From positions 1 to 49,390 of the forward strand of contig CALBSO010000080.1 in NCBI GenBank assembly GCA_937968015.1: a stretch of 49,390 nt of DNA, written 5' to 3'. Source of the DNA: an uncultured Thermomicrobia bacterium (GTDB lineage Bacteria > Chloroflexota > Chloroflexia > Thermomicrobiales > JALYUS01). This document shows positions 42,269-49,390 of the stretch, one piece after another. Numbering within the stretch: the stretch's first letter is position 1; each line of letters opens with the position of its first letter. The notes under the pieces are model-generated. The model did no database searches. It had not been told where the DNA came from and saw only the letters and a list, made by a program, of their open reading frames with translations. The translations under genes were made by a program, and so were the position numbers.

Positions 42269-43645
42269 TCACGGTTTCTGCGGATTGACTTCTACGTGTG
42301 TATTCCATTCGCTAATCAGGTGGTTCAAAGCCGATACAGCCTGATCACGAGGATACGTCCGATCATCGCGAAATGCCAAGTGCCGAATTGTCACTGTACC
42401 GGCTGCACGCTCGTTAGAACCAGCAATGACAATCCACGGAATGCCCTTGCGCTCAGCATACTGGAACTGCTGCATGAGATTACGCTTCGGGTCGAGCGTC
42501 ACCTCGGCGCGGATACCCCCAATGCGCAGTTCGGTCGCCAGTTGGAGCGCGGGGAGCGGGTCATCGTTCGGCAGGATGGCGACGAGCGCCTGTGTGACAC
42601 TCTCCGTCGCGCCTGCCATGCCGCGCTCCTCCATCACGACGAGCAGCCGTTCGAGGCCGACCGAGATGCCCGTCGCGGGCAAGTCGCGTCCGCCGAGCGT
42701 GCCGATCAGGTTGTCATACCGACCGCCACCGCCGAGCGAACCGACACCGCCCTCCGGCACGTACGTTTCGTAGACCGGGCCGGTGTAGTAGTCCAGCCCA
42801 CGGGCGAGCGCCGGGAAGAAAACGGCCTTCCCCTCCGGCACGCCGAGCGCGGCGGCATAGTCGAAGAGGTGTGCGAGATCGTCCAACCCGGCCTGTGCGG
42901 CGGGAATCTCCGCGAGCAGTCCGTTCAACTTCGCCAGCACGGTATCATTCGATCCGGTGATGCCGACGAGTTCGAGCACGCGCTCCGCCGCTTTCTCCGG
43001 GATGCCGTGCGCCATCATCTCGTCTTTGACACCCTCGGGGCCGATCTTGTCCAGTTTGTCTATCGCGCGGATCAGCGTCACCGCGTCCGTTTCCGGCAAC
43101 CCCGCGTACGGCGCGAGGGCGGTGAGGACGGCGCGGTGATTGACGCGGATCGCGTAGTCCGTGAAGCCGCAGCCGGAGAGGGCGGCGTTGTAGATTGCCA
43201 CGCCCTCGGCGTCCGCGATCACGCTCTTCGTGCCGACGACATCGGCGTCGCACTGCCAGAACTCACGGAACCGCCCCCGTTGTGGCCGATCCGCGCGCCA
43301 GACGGGGCCCATGTGATACCGCTTGAAGGGAAGTACCAGATCGTTCGCATGCATCGCCACGACGCGGGCGAGCGGGATCGTCAGGTCGTACCGCATGCCG
43401 ACCTCGCGCCCACCGAGATCGGTGAAGCGGTAGAGGAGCTTCTCGTCCTGCCCGATTTTGCCTTGCAGCACTTCGATCGCTTCGAGCGTCGGCGTGTCCA
43501 GCGGCTCGTAGCCGAATCGCTCGAAGACACCGCGCAGGATCGCTGTCACATGCTGCCGGACGCGCATCTGCGCCGGCAGGAAATCCCGGAACCCGCTCAA
43601 CACGCGGGGATTCGGTCGCTTCTGGTTGTTTTGTTCGTTACTCAT
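42269..43645 (-). CDS. hisS: histidyl-tRNA synthetase
   Basis: Product of 458 residues. Class II motifs are clear: YEPLDTPTLE (motif 1 region), MRYDLTIPLARVVA, YHMGPVWRADRPQRGRFREFWQCDADVVG (motif 2), then LARGLDYYTGPVYE (histidine-binding HisA loop) and GGGGRYDNLIG with GISVGLERLL (motif 3). The C-terminal anticodon-binding domain follows (about 355-450). It charges tRNA-His. MSNEQNNQ at 43645 is chosen because the upstream frame to 43696 crosses a repeat-like sequence and overlaps the MFS gene end; the ribosome site is weak. It lies 47 nt downstream of the MFS transporter on the same strand. Confidence 0.96.
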   Translation of the reverse strand: MSNEQNNQKRPNPRVLSGFRDFLPAQMRVRQHVTAILRGVFERFGYEPLDTPTLEAIEVLQGKIGQDEKLLYRFTDLGGREVGMRYDLTIPLARVVAMHANDLVLPFKRYHMGPVWRADRPQRGRFREFWQCDADVVGTKSVIADAEGVAIYNAALSGCGFTDYAIRVNHRAVLTALAPYAGLPETDAVTLIRAIDKLDKIGPEGVKDEMMAHGIPEKAAERVLELVGITGSNDTVLAKLNGLLAEIPAAQAGLDDLAHLFDYAAALGVPEGKAVFFPALARGLDYYTGPVYETYVPEGGVGSLGGGGRYDNLIGTLGGRDLPATGISVGLERLLVVMEERGMAGATESVTQALVAILPNDDPLPALQLATELRIGGIRAEVTLDPKRNLMQQFQYAERKGIPWIVIAGSNERAAGTVTIRHLAFRDDRTYPRDQAVSALNHLISEWNTHVEVNPQKP

Positions 43646-43662
43646 GGGGCATCGCTCGCTGA

Positions 43663-43690
43663 CTGGACAGGCACAGGGCCTGCCGCTACA
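43663..43690 (-). repeat. short hairpin sequence of the AGGCACAGGGCCTGCC type
   Basis: In the 47-nt gap between the MFS gene and hisS, CAGGC (43668-43672) pairs with GCCTG (43678-43682) within GGACAGGCACAGGGCCTGCC. I recall similar strings as dispersed intergenic sequences in Chloroflexota, but only one copy is present here, so the assignment is weak. Confidence 0.35.
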
Positions 43691-43692
43691 TC

Positions 43693-44928
43693 TCATTGCT
43701 TATGTGCAGTGGCCGGGACGATGCCCGGCTTGGGATGGCTGGCGGCCTCGATCTCCCGCGTGCGGTTGAAGAGATATTCCTCGGAGGGTAGGAAGAAGGC
43801 AATCGCGATAGTAATGAGGACGATCACCGCCTGGAAGCGCACCGCCGCCGCGATGCCGAAGGCATCGGCCATCGCGCCCATCACCGGGACGCCGATTGCG
43901 CCGGTGATGAAGCCGAGGCCGAGGATCAGGCCGGAGGCCATGCCCGCGCGCCCCGCCATCAGTTGCTGCGCCATTACGAGCATCAACGGGCCGGTGGAGG
44001 CGGCAAGGAAACCGACAAGCGCGCCGGTCAGGAAACCAATCGGGCCAGTGAACTGCGCGAAGAGGATGACGACCGGCACCGTGAGGATCAGCGCGCCGAC
44101 GATCACGGCGCGCCGCCCGTAGCGATCCGCCAGGGTGCCGGAGCCAATCGTCCCTAGCGCGCTGGCGACGACGACCGTCGTGGCGAGCGGGCCGTAGAAG
44201 GCTGCGCCATAGCCGAGCGACTTGTACCATGTCGGGATGAATGCCTCGATGCCGATCACTGTCCACGAGCGCGAGGCCATGACGCCGATGATCGCGAGCA
44301 AGGGCACAATCGGGATCGGCGTGTGCGTCACGATCGTGCCGGGCTTCCGTTCCGGGCGGCGGACGGCGATCTTACGCATCTCGAACAGGAGCCAGATCGC
44401 GCTGAAGATGCCGGGGAAGAACATCACCGCCGTGCCGCGTATCCCGAAGAGAGAGAAGAGCACTGCGCCAATAATCGGGCCGAGCGCGACGCCCATCGTG
44501 CCACCCGTCACGTAGACGGACATCGCGACATTCCGCTGACCATGGGGGATGACGGCGTTCGCGTTGAGCGCGCCGAGCGGGTGATAGCAGCCCGATCCGA
44601 TCCCCGCCGCCGCTGCGAGGATAAGCAGCACCGGGAACGAGGGTGCGAAGCCAATCGTCGAGAACATCACCGCCGTCCAGATCAGGGCGAGGCCGATGAA
44701 GCGCGTGCCGTAGCGATCGGCGATCCAGCCGAAGAAGGGTTGCGAAATGGAAGCCATGCCGCTGTAGGCGAGAGAGACGAGGCCAACCGTTTTGAGGTCG
44801 AGGGTAAAGCGGGCAGTGAGCAGCGGATAGAGCACGGGTAGCAGCCCGACGTACAGATCCACCGTGAAGTGGCCGGACATCAGCGTGAGGAGTGGGCGGT
44901 TGCGGAGCACGCTGGGCGACGCAGCCAT
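43693..44928 (-). CDS. MFS transporter, fosmidomycin-resistance (Fsr)-like
   Basis: Product of 411 residues with twelve predicted membrane segments and the MFS loop-2/3 motif GWIADRYGTRFIGL, repeated in the second half as GTLADRYGRRAVIVG. HFTVDLYVGLLPVLYPLL, GCYHPLGALNANAVIP and FIPTWYKSLG are characteristic of the Fsr subgroup, which includes fosmidomycin-resistance exporters of E. coli. The natural substrate is unknown. The start at 44928 has GGGGAA about 7 nt upstream. It heads the run with hisS, the TIM-barrel gene and the DUF6624-like gene; the link to hisS is probably just positional. Confidence 0.9.
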   Translation of the reverse strand: MAASPSVLRNRPLLTLMSGHFTVDLYVGLLPVLYPLLTARFTLDLKTVGLVSLAYSGMASISQPFFGWIADRYGTRFIGLALIWTAVMFSTIGFAPSFPVLLILAAAAGIGSGCYHPLGALNANAVIPHGQRNVAMSVYVTGGTMGVALGPIIGAVLFSLFGIRGTAVMFFPGIFSAIWLLFEMRKIAVRRPERKPGTIVTHTPIPIVPLLAIIGVMASRSWTVIGIEAFIPTWYKSLGYGAAFYGPLATTVVVASALGTIGSGTLADRYGRRAVIVGALILTVPVVILFAQFTGPIGFLTGALVGFLAASTGPLMLVMAQQLMAGRAGMASGLILGLGFITGAIGVPVMGAMADAFGIAAAVRFQAVIVLITIAIAFFLPSEEYLFNRTREIEAASHPKPGIVPATAHKQ

Positions 44929-45200
44929 GAACAGTTTCCCCCGGTCCGTTTCCCATTGCGCCGCCTATCTCGACGCGAACGGCATTGTCGCATGGGCGTC
45001 GGGCGCGGGCAAATCACGTTCGTATCGCGTATCCCTTATTGAGAATGCCGAATACAGGCGATCAACCGCTCCTTGCCACCGTCTACGCGTTGGAAGGTGA
45101 TGCGCAGTTGGACGCTACCAGATACCGGCCATGAACAAGGGGGCCTGCGAGAGAGGCCTCACTGCGTACACGATGCGGGGTGATAGTCGAGAATGGCGAT
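44929..45200. other. divergent intergenic region
   Basis: Most of the 365-nt gap between the MFS transporter and the persulfide-dioxygenase gene shows no gene, RNA fold or repeat that I can recognise. The functional part appears to be the AT-rich end described separately. A short frame at 44864-45100 is a read-through of the MFS gene and is rejected. Confidence 0.5.
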
Positions 45201-45244
45201 CATAATTATGAAGAATAAAATAATCCTGTGCGGTATGATATAAT
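45201..45244 (+). promoter_or_regulatory. AT-rich palindrome plus extended -10 promoter
   Basis: CATAATTATG (45201-45210) is a perfect 10-bp palindrome. It lies 28 nt upstream of TGA-TATAAT, a perfect -10 (45239-45244) with TG extension (45236-45237). The stretch is strongly A+T-rich against a G+C-rich background. The palindrome sits at the -35 region and could be the operator of a sulfur-responsive repressor (BigR/ArsR-like) for the following gene; the regulator itself is not in the window. Confidence 0.55.
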
Positions 45245-45293
45245 CGGCTTCTCTCGGTCTCGTATCCGGTTTTTGTGCCACGGGGAGGGGAAC

Positions 45294-46682
45294 ATGCGTA
45301 TCGAACGTTTTGTCACGCCTGGACTGGCGCAGGTCGCGTATGGGATCGCCGATCAAGCGGCGGGTGTCGCGGCGATCATTGACCCACGTCGTGATGTCGA
45401 GGTCTATTGCGATTGGGCGGCGGCGCGCCGGGTGCGGGTCATCGCGATCTTGGAGACGCACATTCACGCCGATTTCGTCTCCGGCGCGCGGGAACTGGCC
45501 GCCGTTACCGGCGCGCCGATCGCTGCCAGCCGCATCGGGCAGGAGGAGTTTCCGCACGAACCCCTTGATGACGGTAGCGAGATCGCCGTTGGGGCGCTGA
45601 CATTGCGCGCGTGCGCGACGCCGGGGCACACGCCGGAGCACATGGCACTCCTGCTCTTCGATGCCGCGCGGGGGCCGGAGCCGGTCGCGCTCTTCTCCGG
45701 CGACGCGCTCTTCGTCGGCGAAGTCGGCAGGCCCGATCTGCTCGGCGAGCGGGAGACGCGGGGTCTCGCCGCGCAACTCTACCGGACGGTCGAATGGCTT
45801 AAATCTCTCGATGACGCGCTCGTCGTCTATCCCGGCCACACGGCGGGCTCTTCCTGCGGCAAGAAAATCAGTGACGCGCCCGCGACGACGATCGGGCGGG
45901 AGAAGATCGGCAACTACGCCTTCAAGGCGCGCTCCGAGGAGGAGTTCGTCGCGATGGTGCTGGAAGGAATGCCCGCATCGCCGACTTACTATCCGGTGCT
46001 CAAACGAGTCAACAAGGTCGGCGCGCCGCTCATGCGGGACCTTGCGGCCGGCGCACCGCTCACACCCGCCGAGGTGAGCGAGCGGATAGTGGCGGGCGCG
46101 ATTGTCGTGGATACCCGCGCGCCGGAGGAGTTCGGCGCGGGCCATATCCCCGGCGCGCGATTCGCTGGGCTGGGCGGCAACTTCGTCGCTTGGATGGGCT
46201 GGCTCGCGCCGTACGACCGGGAGATCGTGCTCGTCCTGCCGGACGACGCGCGGTATGCCGATACGGTCACCGACCTACACCGTGTCGGGTTGGATCGGGT
46301 CGCGGGGTATCTCGCGGGTGGGATGCGGGCATGGCAGGCGGCGAACCCCATCGCAGTCTCGCTGCGGCAGATGGGCGTCCGCGATCTCGCCGCACAGCAG
46401 ACACACGGGGCGAACGGCCTTGTCGTCCTCGATGTCCGCAGCGACGACGAATGGAGCGGGGGACATATCGCGGGAGCGATGCACCGCTTCGCCGGGGAGA
46501 TCGCGCGCGGGAACGCGGTGGGTCTGCCTGCGGTTGGCCCCCTCGCCGTCATCTGCGGCAGCGGCTATCGCTCCTCCGTTGTTGGCAGTCTCCTGCAAGC
46601 GAATGGCCGCACGGACGTCATTAACATCGCGGGCGGCATGGAGGCGTGGGAAGCGGCGGGTTTGCCGGTCAGCAGGCGGTAG
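45294..46682 (+). CDS. persulfide dioxygenase fused to two rhodanese domains (CstB-like)
   Basis: Product of 462 residues. The N-terminal metallo-beta-lactamase domain has THIHADFVSGA, TPGHTPEHMAL, FSGDALFVGEVGRPDL and YPGHTAGSSCGKK, as in ETHE1-type persulfide dioxygenases. Rhodanese domain 1 (about 260-350) lacks its catalytic cysteine (LVLPDDARYAD). Rhodanese domain 2 (about 365-460) has ICGSGYRSS with C421. MBL plus pseudo-rhodanese plus active rhodanese is the architecture of S. aureus CstB, which converts persulfides to thiosulfate. The protein therefore probably detoxifies sulfide-derived persulfide. The start at 45294 follows GGGGAGGGG. No CoaA-, SQR- or CstA-like gene adjoins. The A+T palindrome upstream may be its operator. 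Confidence 0.93.
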   Translation: MRIERFVTPGLAQVAYGIADQAAGVAAIIDPRRDVEVYCDWAAARRVRVIAILETHIHADFVSGARELAAVTGAPIAASRIGQEEFPHEPLDDGSEIAVGALTLRACATPGHTPEHMALLLFDAARGPEPVALFSGDALFVGEVGRPDLLGERETRGLAAQLYRTVEWLKSLDDALVVYPGHTAGSSCGKKISDAPATTIGREKIGNYAFKARSEEEFVAMVLEGMPASPTYYPVLKRVNKVGAPLMRDLAAGAPLTPAEVSERIVAGAIVVDTRAPEEFGAGHIPGARFAGLGGNFVAWMGWLAPYDREIVLVLPDDARYADTVTDLHRVGLDRVAGYLAGGMRAWQAANPIAVSLRQMGVRDLAAQQTHGANGLVVLDVRSDDEWSGGHIAGAMHRFAGEIARGNAVGLPAVGPLAVICGSGYRSSVVGSLLQANGRTDVINIAGGMEAWEAAGLPVSRR

Positions 46683-46896
46683 GGAAGCAGATCGCAGGAA
46701 AGGGAGTGTGCGCGTACCGGGCGGACGGTGTTTTCCTCATGCGCGGAGTTATGACGAGCTTTCGACACTTTCTTAAGGAACTTCTCAGGTTCTTGCGGCA
46801 AACTGCGCAGTGAATGGTCATGGTTTGTGTGGGCGGGGCGGCGCGAACCATGGAACTGTGCCCGGTATGCGGGCGAGTGCGCAAAGGACACCACGA

Positions 46897-47502
46897 ATGC
46901 CTCTCCCACCCCAGCCAAGAAAACGTCCCGGCAAAAAGATCACCGGCGGGCTCGTCGCCCTCAGTTCCGCCGCGATTGTCACCGTCTACGCCGCCGGATA
47001 TACCCAGACCCAGTCGGCAGCAGCGCAATTCGATACCCCGATTGCGACCGCCAGTGTGCCGCCGACGGCGCGGATTGCCACCGCTACGGTGGCCGCGACA
47101 CGTACGCCCTTCCAGCCAATCCAGATCGGCTCGACGATCAATGGGCCTGCACCGACGACCGCACCCCTGTCGCGGACGACGCCAACACCGGCCAGCATCT
47201 CCACGCCGACGAGTACCCCGAAGGCAGCCAGCGCAGCGGGCGCCTATCGAGACGGCTCGTACGTCGGGCTTGGGCGCAGCCGCCACGGTGACATCGAAGT
47301 GACCGTCGTCGTTCAGGGCGGCAAGATCACCGCCGCGAAGGTCAGCCAGTGTCTGACCCGTTATCCCTGCTCGATGATCAGCGCGCTGCCCGGTCAGGTC
47401 GTTGCCCGGCAATCGGCCAAAGTGGACTTCGTCTCCGGCGCGACGGACAGTTCGACCGCGTTCAGGGAAGCGGTCGCGAATGCGCTGGCGAAGGGATCAT
47501 GA
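46897..47502 (+). CDS. extracytoplasmic FMN-binding-domain protein (flavinylation target)
   Basis: Product of 201 residues. One N-terminal membrane anchor (about 16-36, ITGGLVALSSAAIVTVYAAGY) follows a basic segment, then a Thr/Pro-rich linker (about 40-105). The C-terminal FMN-binding domain (about 110-200) has YRDGSYVGLG and ends with VDFVSGATDSSTAFREAV. The acceptor Thr183 lies in S-G-A-T, the motif that ApbE modifies with FMN. ATG 46897 has AAAGGA at about 8 nt. It overlaps the ApbE gene by 4 nt and is followed by an RnfD/NqrB-like protein, a typical extracytosolic flavin electron-transfer module. An alternative upstream frame with a CPVCG motif overlaps the start and is discussed separately. 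Confidence 0.88.
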   Translation: MPLPPQPRKRPGKKITGGLVALSSAAIVTVYAAGYTQTQSAAAQFDTPIATASVPPTARIATATVAATRTPFQPIQIGSTINGPAPTTAPLSRTTPTPASISTPTSTPKAASAAGAYRDGSYVGLGRSRHGDIEVTVVVQGGKITAAKVSQCLTRYPCSMISALPGQVVARQSAKVDFVSGATDSSTAFREAVANALAKGS

Positions 47503-48428
47503 GCGGGATCGTCCCGGCAACACAGACGTACCGCCGGTCCGCCATTTTCATGGACACGCTCGTCTCTGTGCAGGCTATCTCCGATCAGCCGGAAGCGCTC
47601 TTTGACGAGCGGGCCGTATCCGCCTTCGGATGGTTCCAGCACGTCGAGCAAATATGCAGCCGCTTCGATCCGGAGAGCGAACTCTCGCGACTCTGCGCCC
47701 GCACCGGGGAGCCGGTGTCGGTCAGCCCGTTGCTGTACGAGGCGGTGCGCTTCGCGCTGGAAGTCGCGCGTCTGAGCGACGGCGCATTCGATCCGACGCT
47801 CGGCCACACGCTGGCACGGCGTGGGTTCAATCGCCACTACATCACGGGGCAGACGGTGGATACGCCCAACGCACCGGCAGATACGCCGGATTATCGGGAT
47901 GTCCGCCTTGATCCCGCGGCCAGCACGATCACTCTGTTGAAGCCGCTGCTGCTCGATCTCGGCGCGGTGGCGAAGGGGCTTGCCATTGATCTGGCGTCGA
48001 AGGAACTGGAAGGTTTCGCGCATTCCGTCGTCGAGGCGGGCGGCGATCTGCGTGCGCGAGGACGGAATGCGGCGAACGAACCGTGGCGCGTCGGCATCCG
48101 CCACCCCCGCCACGAGGACGCGCTGATCGAGACGCTGCACATCTCGGATATGGCGGTCTGCACATCCGGCGATTATGAACGCCGCAACCCGACCGGGGGC
48201 AGCCACCATCTGATTGATCCACAGCGCGGCGTTTCCGTAGACACCGTCGCGAGCGTCACCGTCATCGCACCGAGCGCGATGGTCGCTGATGCGCTGGCGA
48301 CCGCCGCCTTCATCCTCGGCCCGACGCGCGGCCTTCCGTTCCTCGCCGCGCAGGGCGTGGACGGCCTTCTTTTTTCGTCCGCGCTGGAGCGATACGCAAC
48401 GCGCGGGCTTACGAGGTATATGCAATGA
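47499..48428 (+). CDS. apbE: FAD:protein FMN transferase ApbE
   Basis: Product of 309 residues, beginning in an ATGA overlap with the FMN-binding gene. FMDTLVSVQAI, ICSRFDPESELSRL, SDGAFDPTLGHT, DLGAVAKGLAIDLAS (about 152-166), VVEAGGDLRARG and VCTSGDYERRN match ApbE, including the DLGAxAKG motif and the late magnesium-ligand region ATAAFILG. It transfers FMN from FAD to a Thr or Ser of target proteins on the outer face of the membrane. Neither a signal peptide nor a lipobox is evident, so the mode of export is unclear. The neighbouring FMN-binding protein is the obvious substrate. The downstream gene begins in its last codons. Confidence 0.94.
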   Translation: MSGIVPATQTYRRSAIFMDTLVSVQAISDQPEALFDERAVSAFGWFQHVEQICSRFDPESELSRLCARTGEPVSVSPLLYEAVRFALEVARLSDGAFDPTLGHTLARRGFNRHYITGQTVDTPNAPADTPDYRDVRLDPAASTITLLKPLLLDLGAVAKGLAIDLASKELEGFAHSVVEAGGDLRARGRNAANEPWRVGIRHPRHEDALIETLHISDMAVCTSGDYERRNPTGGSHHLIDPQRGVSVDTVASVTVIAPSAMVADALATAAFILGPTRGLPFLAAQGVDGLLFSSALERYATRGLTRYMQ

Positions 48429-49316
48429 TGATTTTCCAGACACTGAAGCGGTTTTTCCGCACGCCAAAAGGGTATCTCTTGATCGTTCTCGCCCTGCTGA
48501 CCGCGATTGCCGCCGTGCCTGCCGGAACGCGCCATGTCGCACCGGGCCTGGTCGGGGCGGTCGCGGCGGCGATGATCGTGGATATCGCCATTGTCCGCGT
48601 GCTGCGCGGCGTCTGGTTCTTTCCGAGTGGCGCACTGCTCTCCGGCCACATCGTGGTTCGTTCCGACGATTACCGCCGCGCTCGCCGTCGCCTCGAAATA
48701 TCTGTTGCGGACTACACAGGGGCATATCTTCAATCCCGCCGCGCTCGCACTCGTTGCGGCGTACTTCCTCTTCGCCACCGGGCAGGATTGGTGGGGCGCA
48801 TTACCCGACCTCCCCATGCCCTTCGTCCTTGTGCTGCTCGCGACGGGGCTATTCGTCGCGGACCGTGTGTACAAATTGCCGATGGTGCTGATCTTTACCG
48901 GCGGCTACTCCCTCATGTTCGCGGCTTATTCATACGCGGGCGACCCGGCGCGCGTCGCGGAGATTTTCCGCGCACCCGATGTCAATGCGACGCTCTTCTT
49001 CGCCCTCTTCATGCTCACCGATCCGCCGACTTCTCCGACGCGCTACCGCGACCAGGTCACCTTCGGTTTGATCGTCGCACTCGTCAGTTTCGCTGTCTAT
49101 ACAACGCTCGGCGGGGTCTACTACCTGCTCGCGGGCCTGCTCGTCGGTAACGCCTGGGAGATGTGGCGCCGGATGACGGCTCGGTCGCGCGTGCCGCGCC
49201 GATTGCCGGACCGCACGCCGCGAACCGCTGAGTTGCGCGCCGATAATTGGCCACGTCCGATGCCGACGCCGCTCCCGACGGTCCAGCGCGAAACCGGGAA
49301 CAATCGGCGCGCGTAA
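48425..49316 (+). pseudogene. RnfD/NqrB-like membrane protein, frameshifted
   Basis: Two frames together give one membrane protein of about 295 residues. Frame A starts at 48425 (overlapping apbE by 4 nt) with basic RFFRTPKGY and three helices up to FFPSGALLSGHIVV at about 48660. The homologous continuation appears in another frame from about 48663: FVPTITAALAVASKYLLRTTQGHIFNPAALALVAAYF, then further helices to the stop at 49316. Conserved family features FPSGALL-SG and FNPAALAL are present, but about ten residues expected between them seem to be missing along with the frame change. Either a real deletion or frameshift has broken the gene, or the sequence contains an error near 48655-48665. 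As an RnfD/NqrB-like subunit it would transfer electrons across the membrane with the flavinylated partner. Confidence 0.75.
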
Positions 49317-49345
49317 TTCGTTATGGAAAATAGGAAGAGTATGAG

Positions 49346-49390
49346 CTGTCTCTTATACACATCTGACGCTGCCGACGATCTTACGCGTGT
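49346..49390 (+). other. Illumina Nextera adapter sequence (non-genomic)
   Basis: CTGTCTCTTATACACATCT (49346-49364) is the Tn5 mosaic-end transposase adapter. It is followed by GACGCTGCCGACGA (49365-49378), then TCTTACGC (49379-49386), the reverse complement of the S517 index GCGTAAGA, and GTGT (49387-49390), the start of the P5 sequence. The genomic sequence therefore ends at 49345. On the opposite strand the adapter would be translated as MYKRQ, a known artefact protein start. Confidence 0.97.

Overview
The window is a high-GC (roughly 60-65%) bacterial contig end carrying about 37 protein genes and no rRNA or tRNA gene that I could recognise. Three things suggest a member of the Chloroflexota, perhaps related to the Thermomicrobia: Thr/Pro/Ser-rich secreted proteins, an ArsA ATPase with an HSP20-like tail, and secreted modules with the VQYFE-x-R-x-E signature. 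This placement is inference, because no marker phylogeny could be run. The last 45 bases (49346-49390) are not genomic. They match an Illumina Nextera adapter, including the Tn5 mosaic end and what looks like an i5 index, so the window ends in a sequencing artefact.

Layout: 104-3666 (+) is a compact unit of two paralogous small acidic peptides, a PqqD-like/M50 membrane metalloprotease fusion and a secreted protein with paired CxxC motifs. It looks like an uncharacterised peptide-processing or export system and is the best candidate here for something new. 3915-7615 (+) holds a GlcD-type FAD oxidase, a 0.9 kb gene-poor gap and an ArsA-like ATPase. 8095-14988 (+) encodes extracytoplasmic proteins: a 1502-residue beta-propeller protein, a smaller secreted protein sharing a module with it, and a lipoprotein with two blue-copper-like domains. 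15213-22409 holds an M20 peptidase, a DesK/DesR-like two-component system divergent from an MMPL exporter, and a carboxymuconolactone-decarboxylase gene divergent from an ECF41-like sigma factor with a matching promoter.

22571-28143 (-) is a three-gene run: ALO-type oxidase, BNR-repeat protein and NHL-repeat protein. 28376-30393 (+) has an Mrp ATPase lacking its usual CxxC and a small secreted protein. 30467-34893 (-) is a five-gene catabolic or repair run: macro domain, glycine-oxidase-like, 3-hydroxyacyl-CoA dehydrogenase, cupin and D-2-hydroxyacid dehydrogenase. 35003-40568 (+) has a CocE-type hydrolase, an M24 peptidase, and the housekeeping genes rplS, rnhB, a yraN-like gene and a P-loop kinase. 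40647-44928 (-) carries an Fsr-like MFS transporter, hisS, a TIM-barrel isomerase and a DUF6624-like protein. 45294-49316 (+) has a CstB-like persulfide dioxygenase/rhodanese, then an FMN-binding protein, an ApbE flavin transferase and a frameshifted RnfD/NqrB-like membrane protein, which together form an extracytoplasmic flavinylation cluster.

Intergenic spaces hold several kinds of palindromic or dispersed repeats. One forms the C-terminal tail of an enzyme, one supplies the last codons of another gene, and a half copy of a third lies in a kinase N-terminus. Several candidate promoters have the extended -10 form TGn-TATAAT. Start sites were chosen from Shine-Dalgarno spacing, signal peptides and gene overlaps. 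Functional calls rest on motif recognition by eye, not database search.
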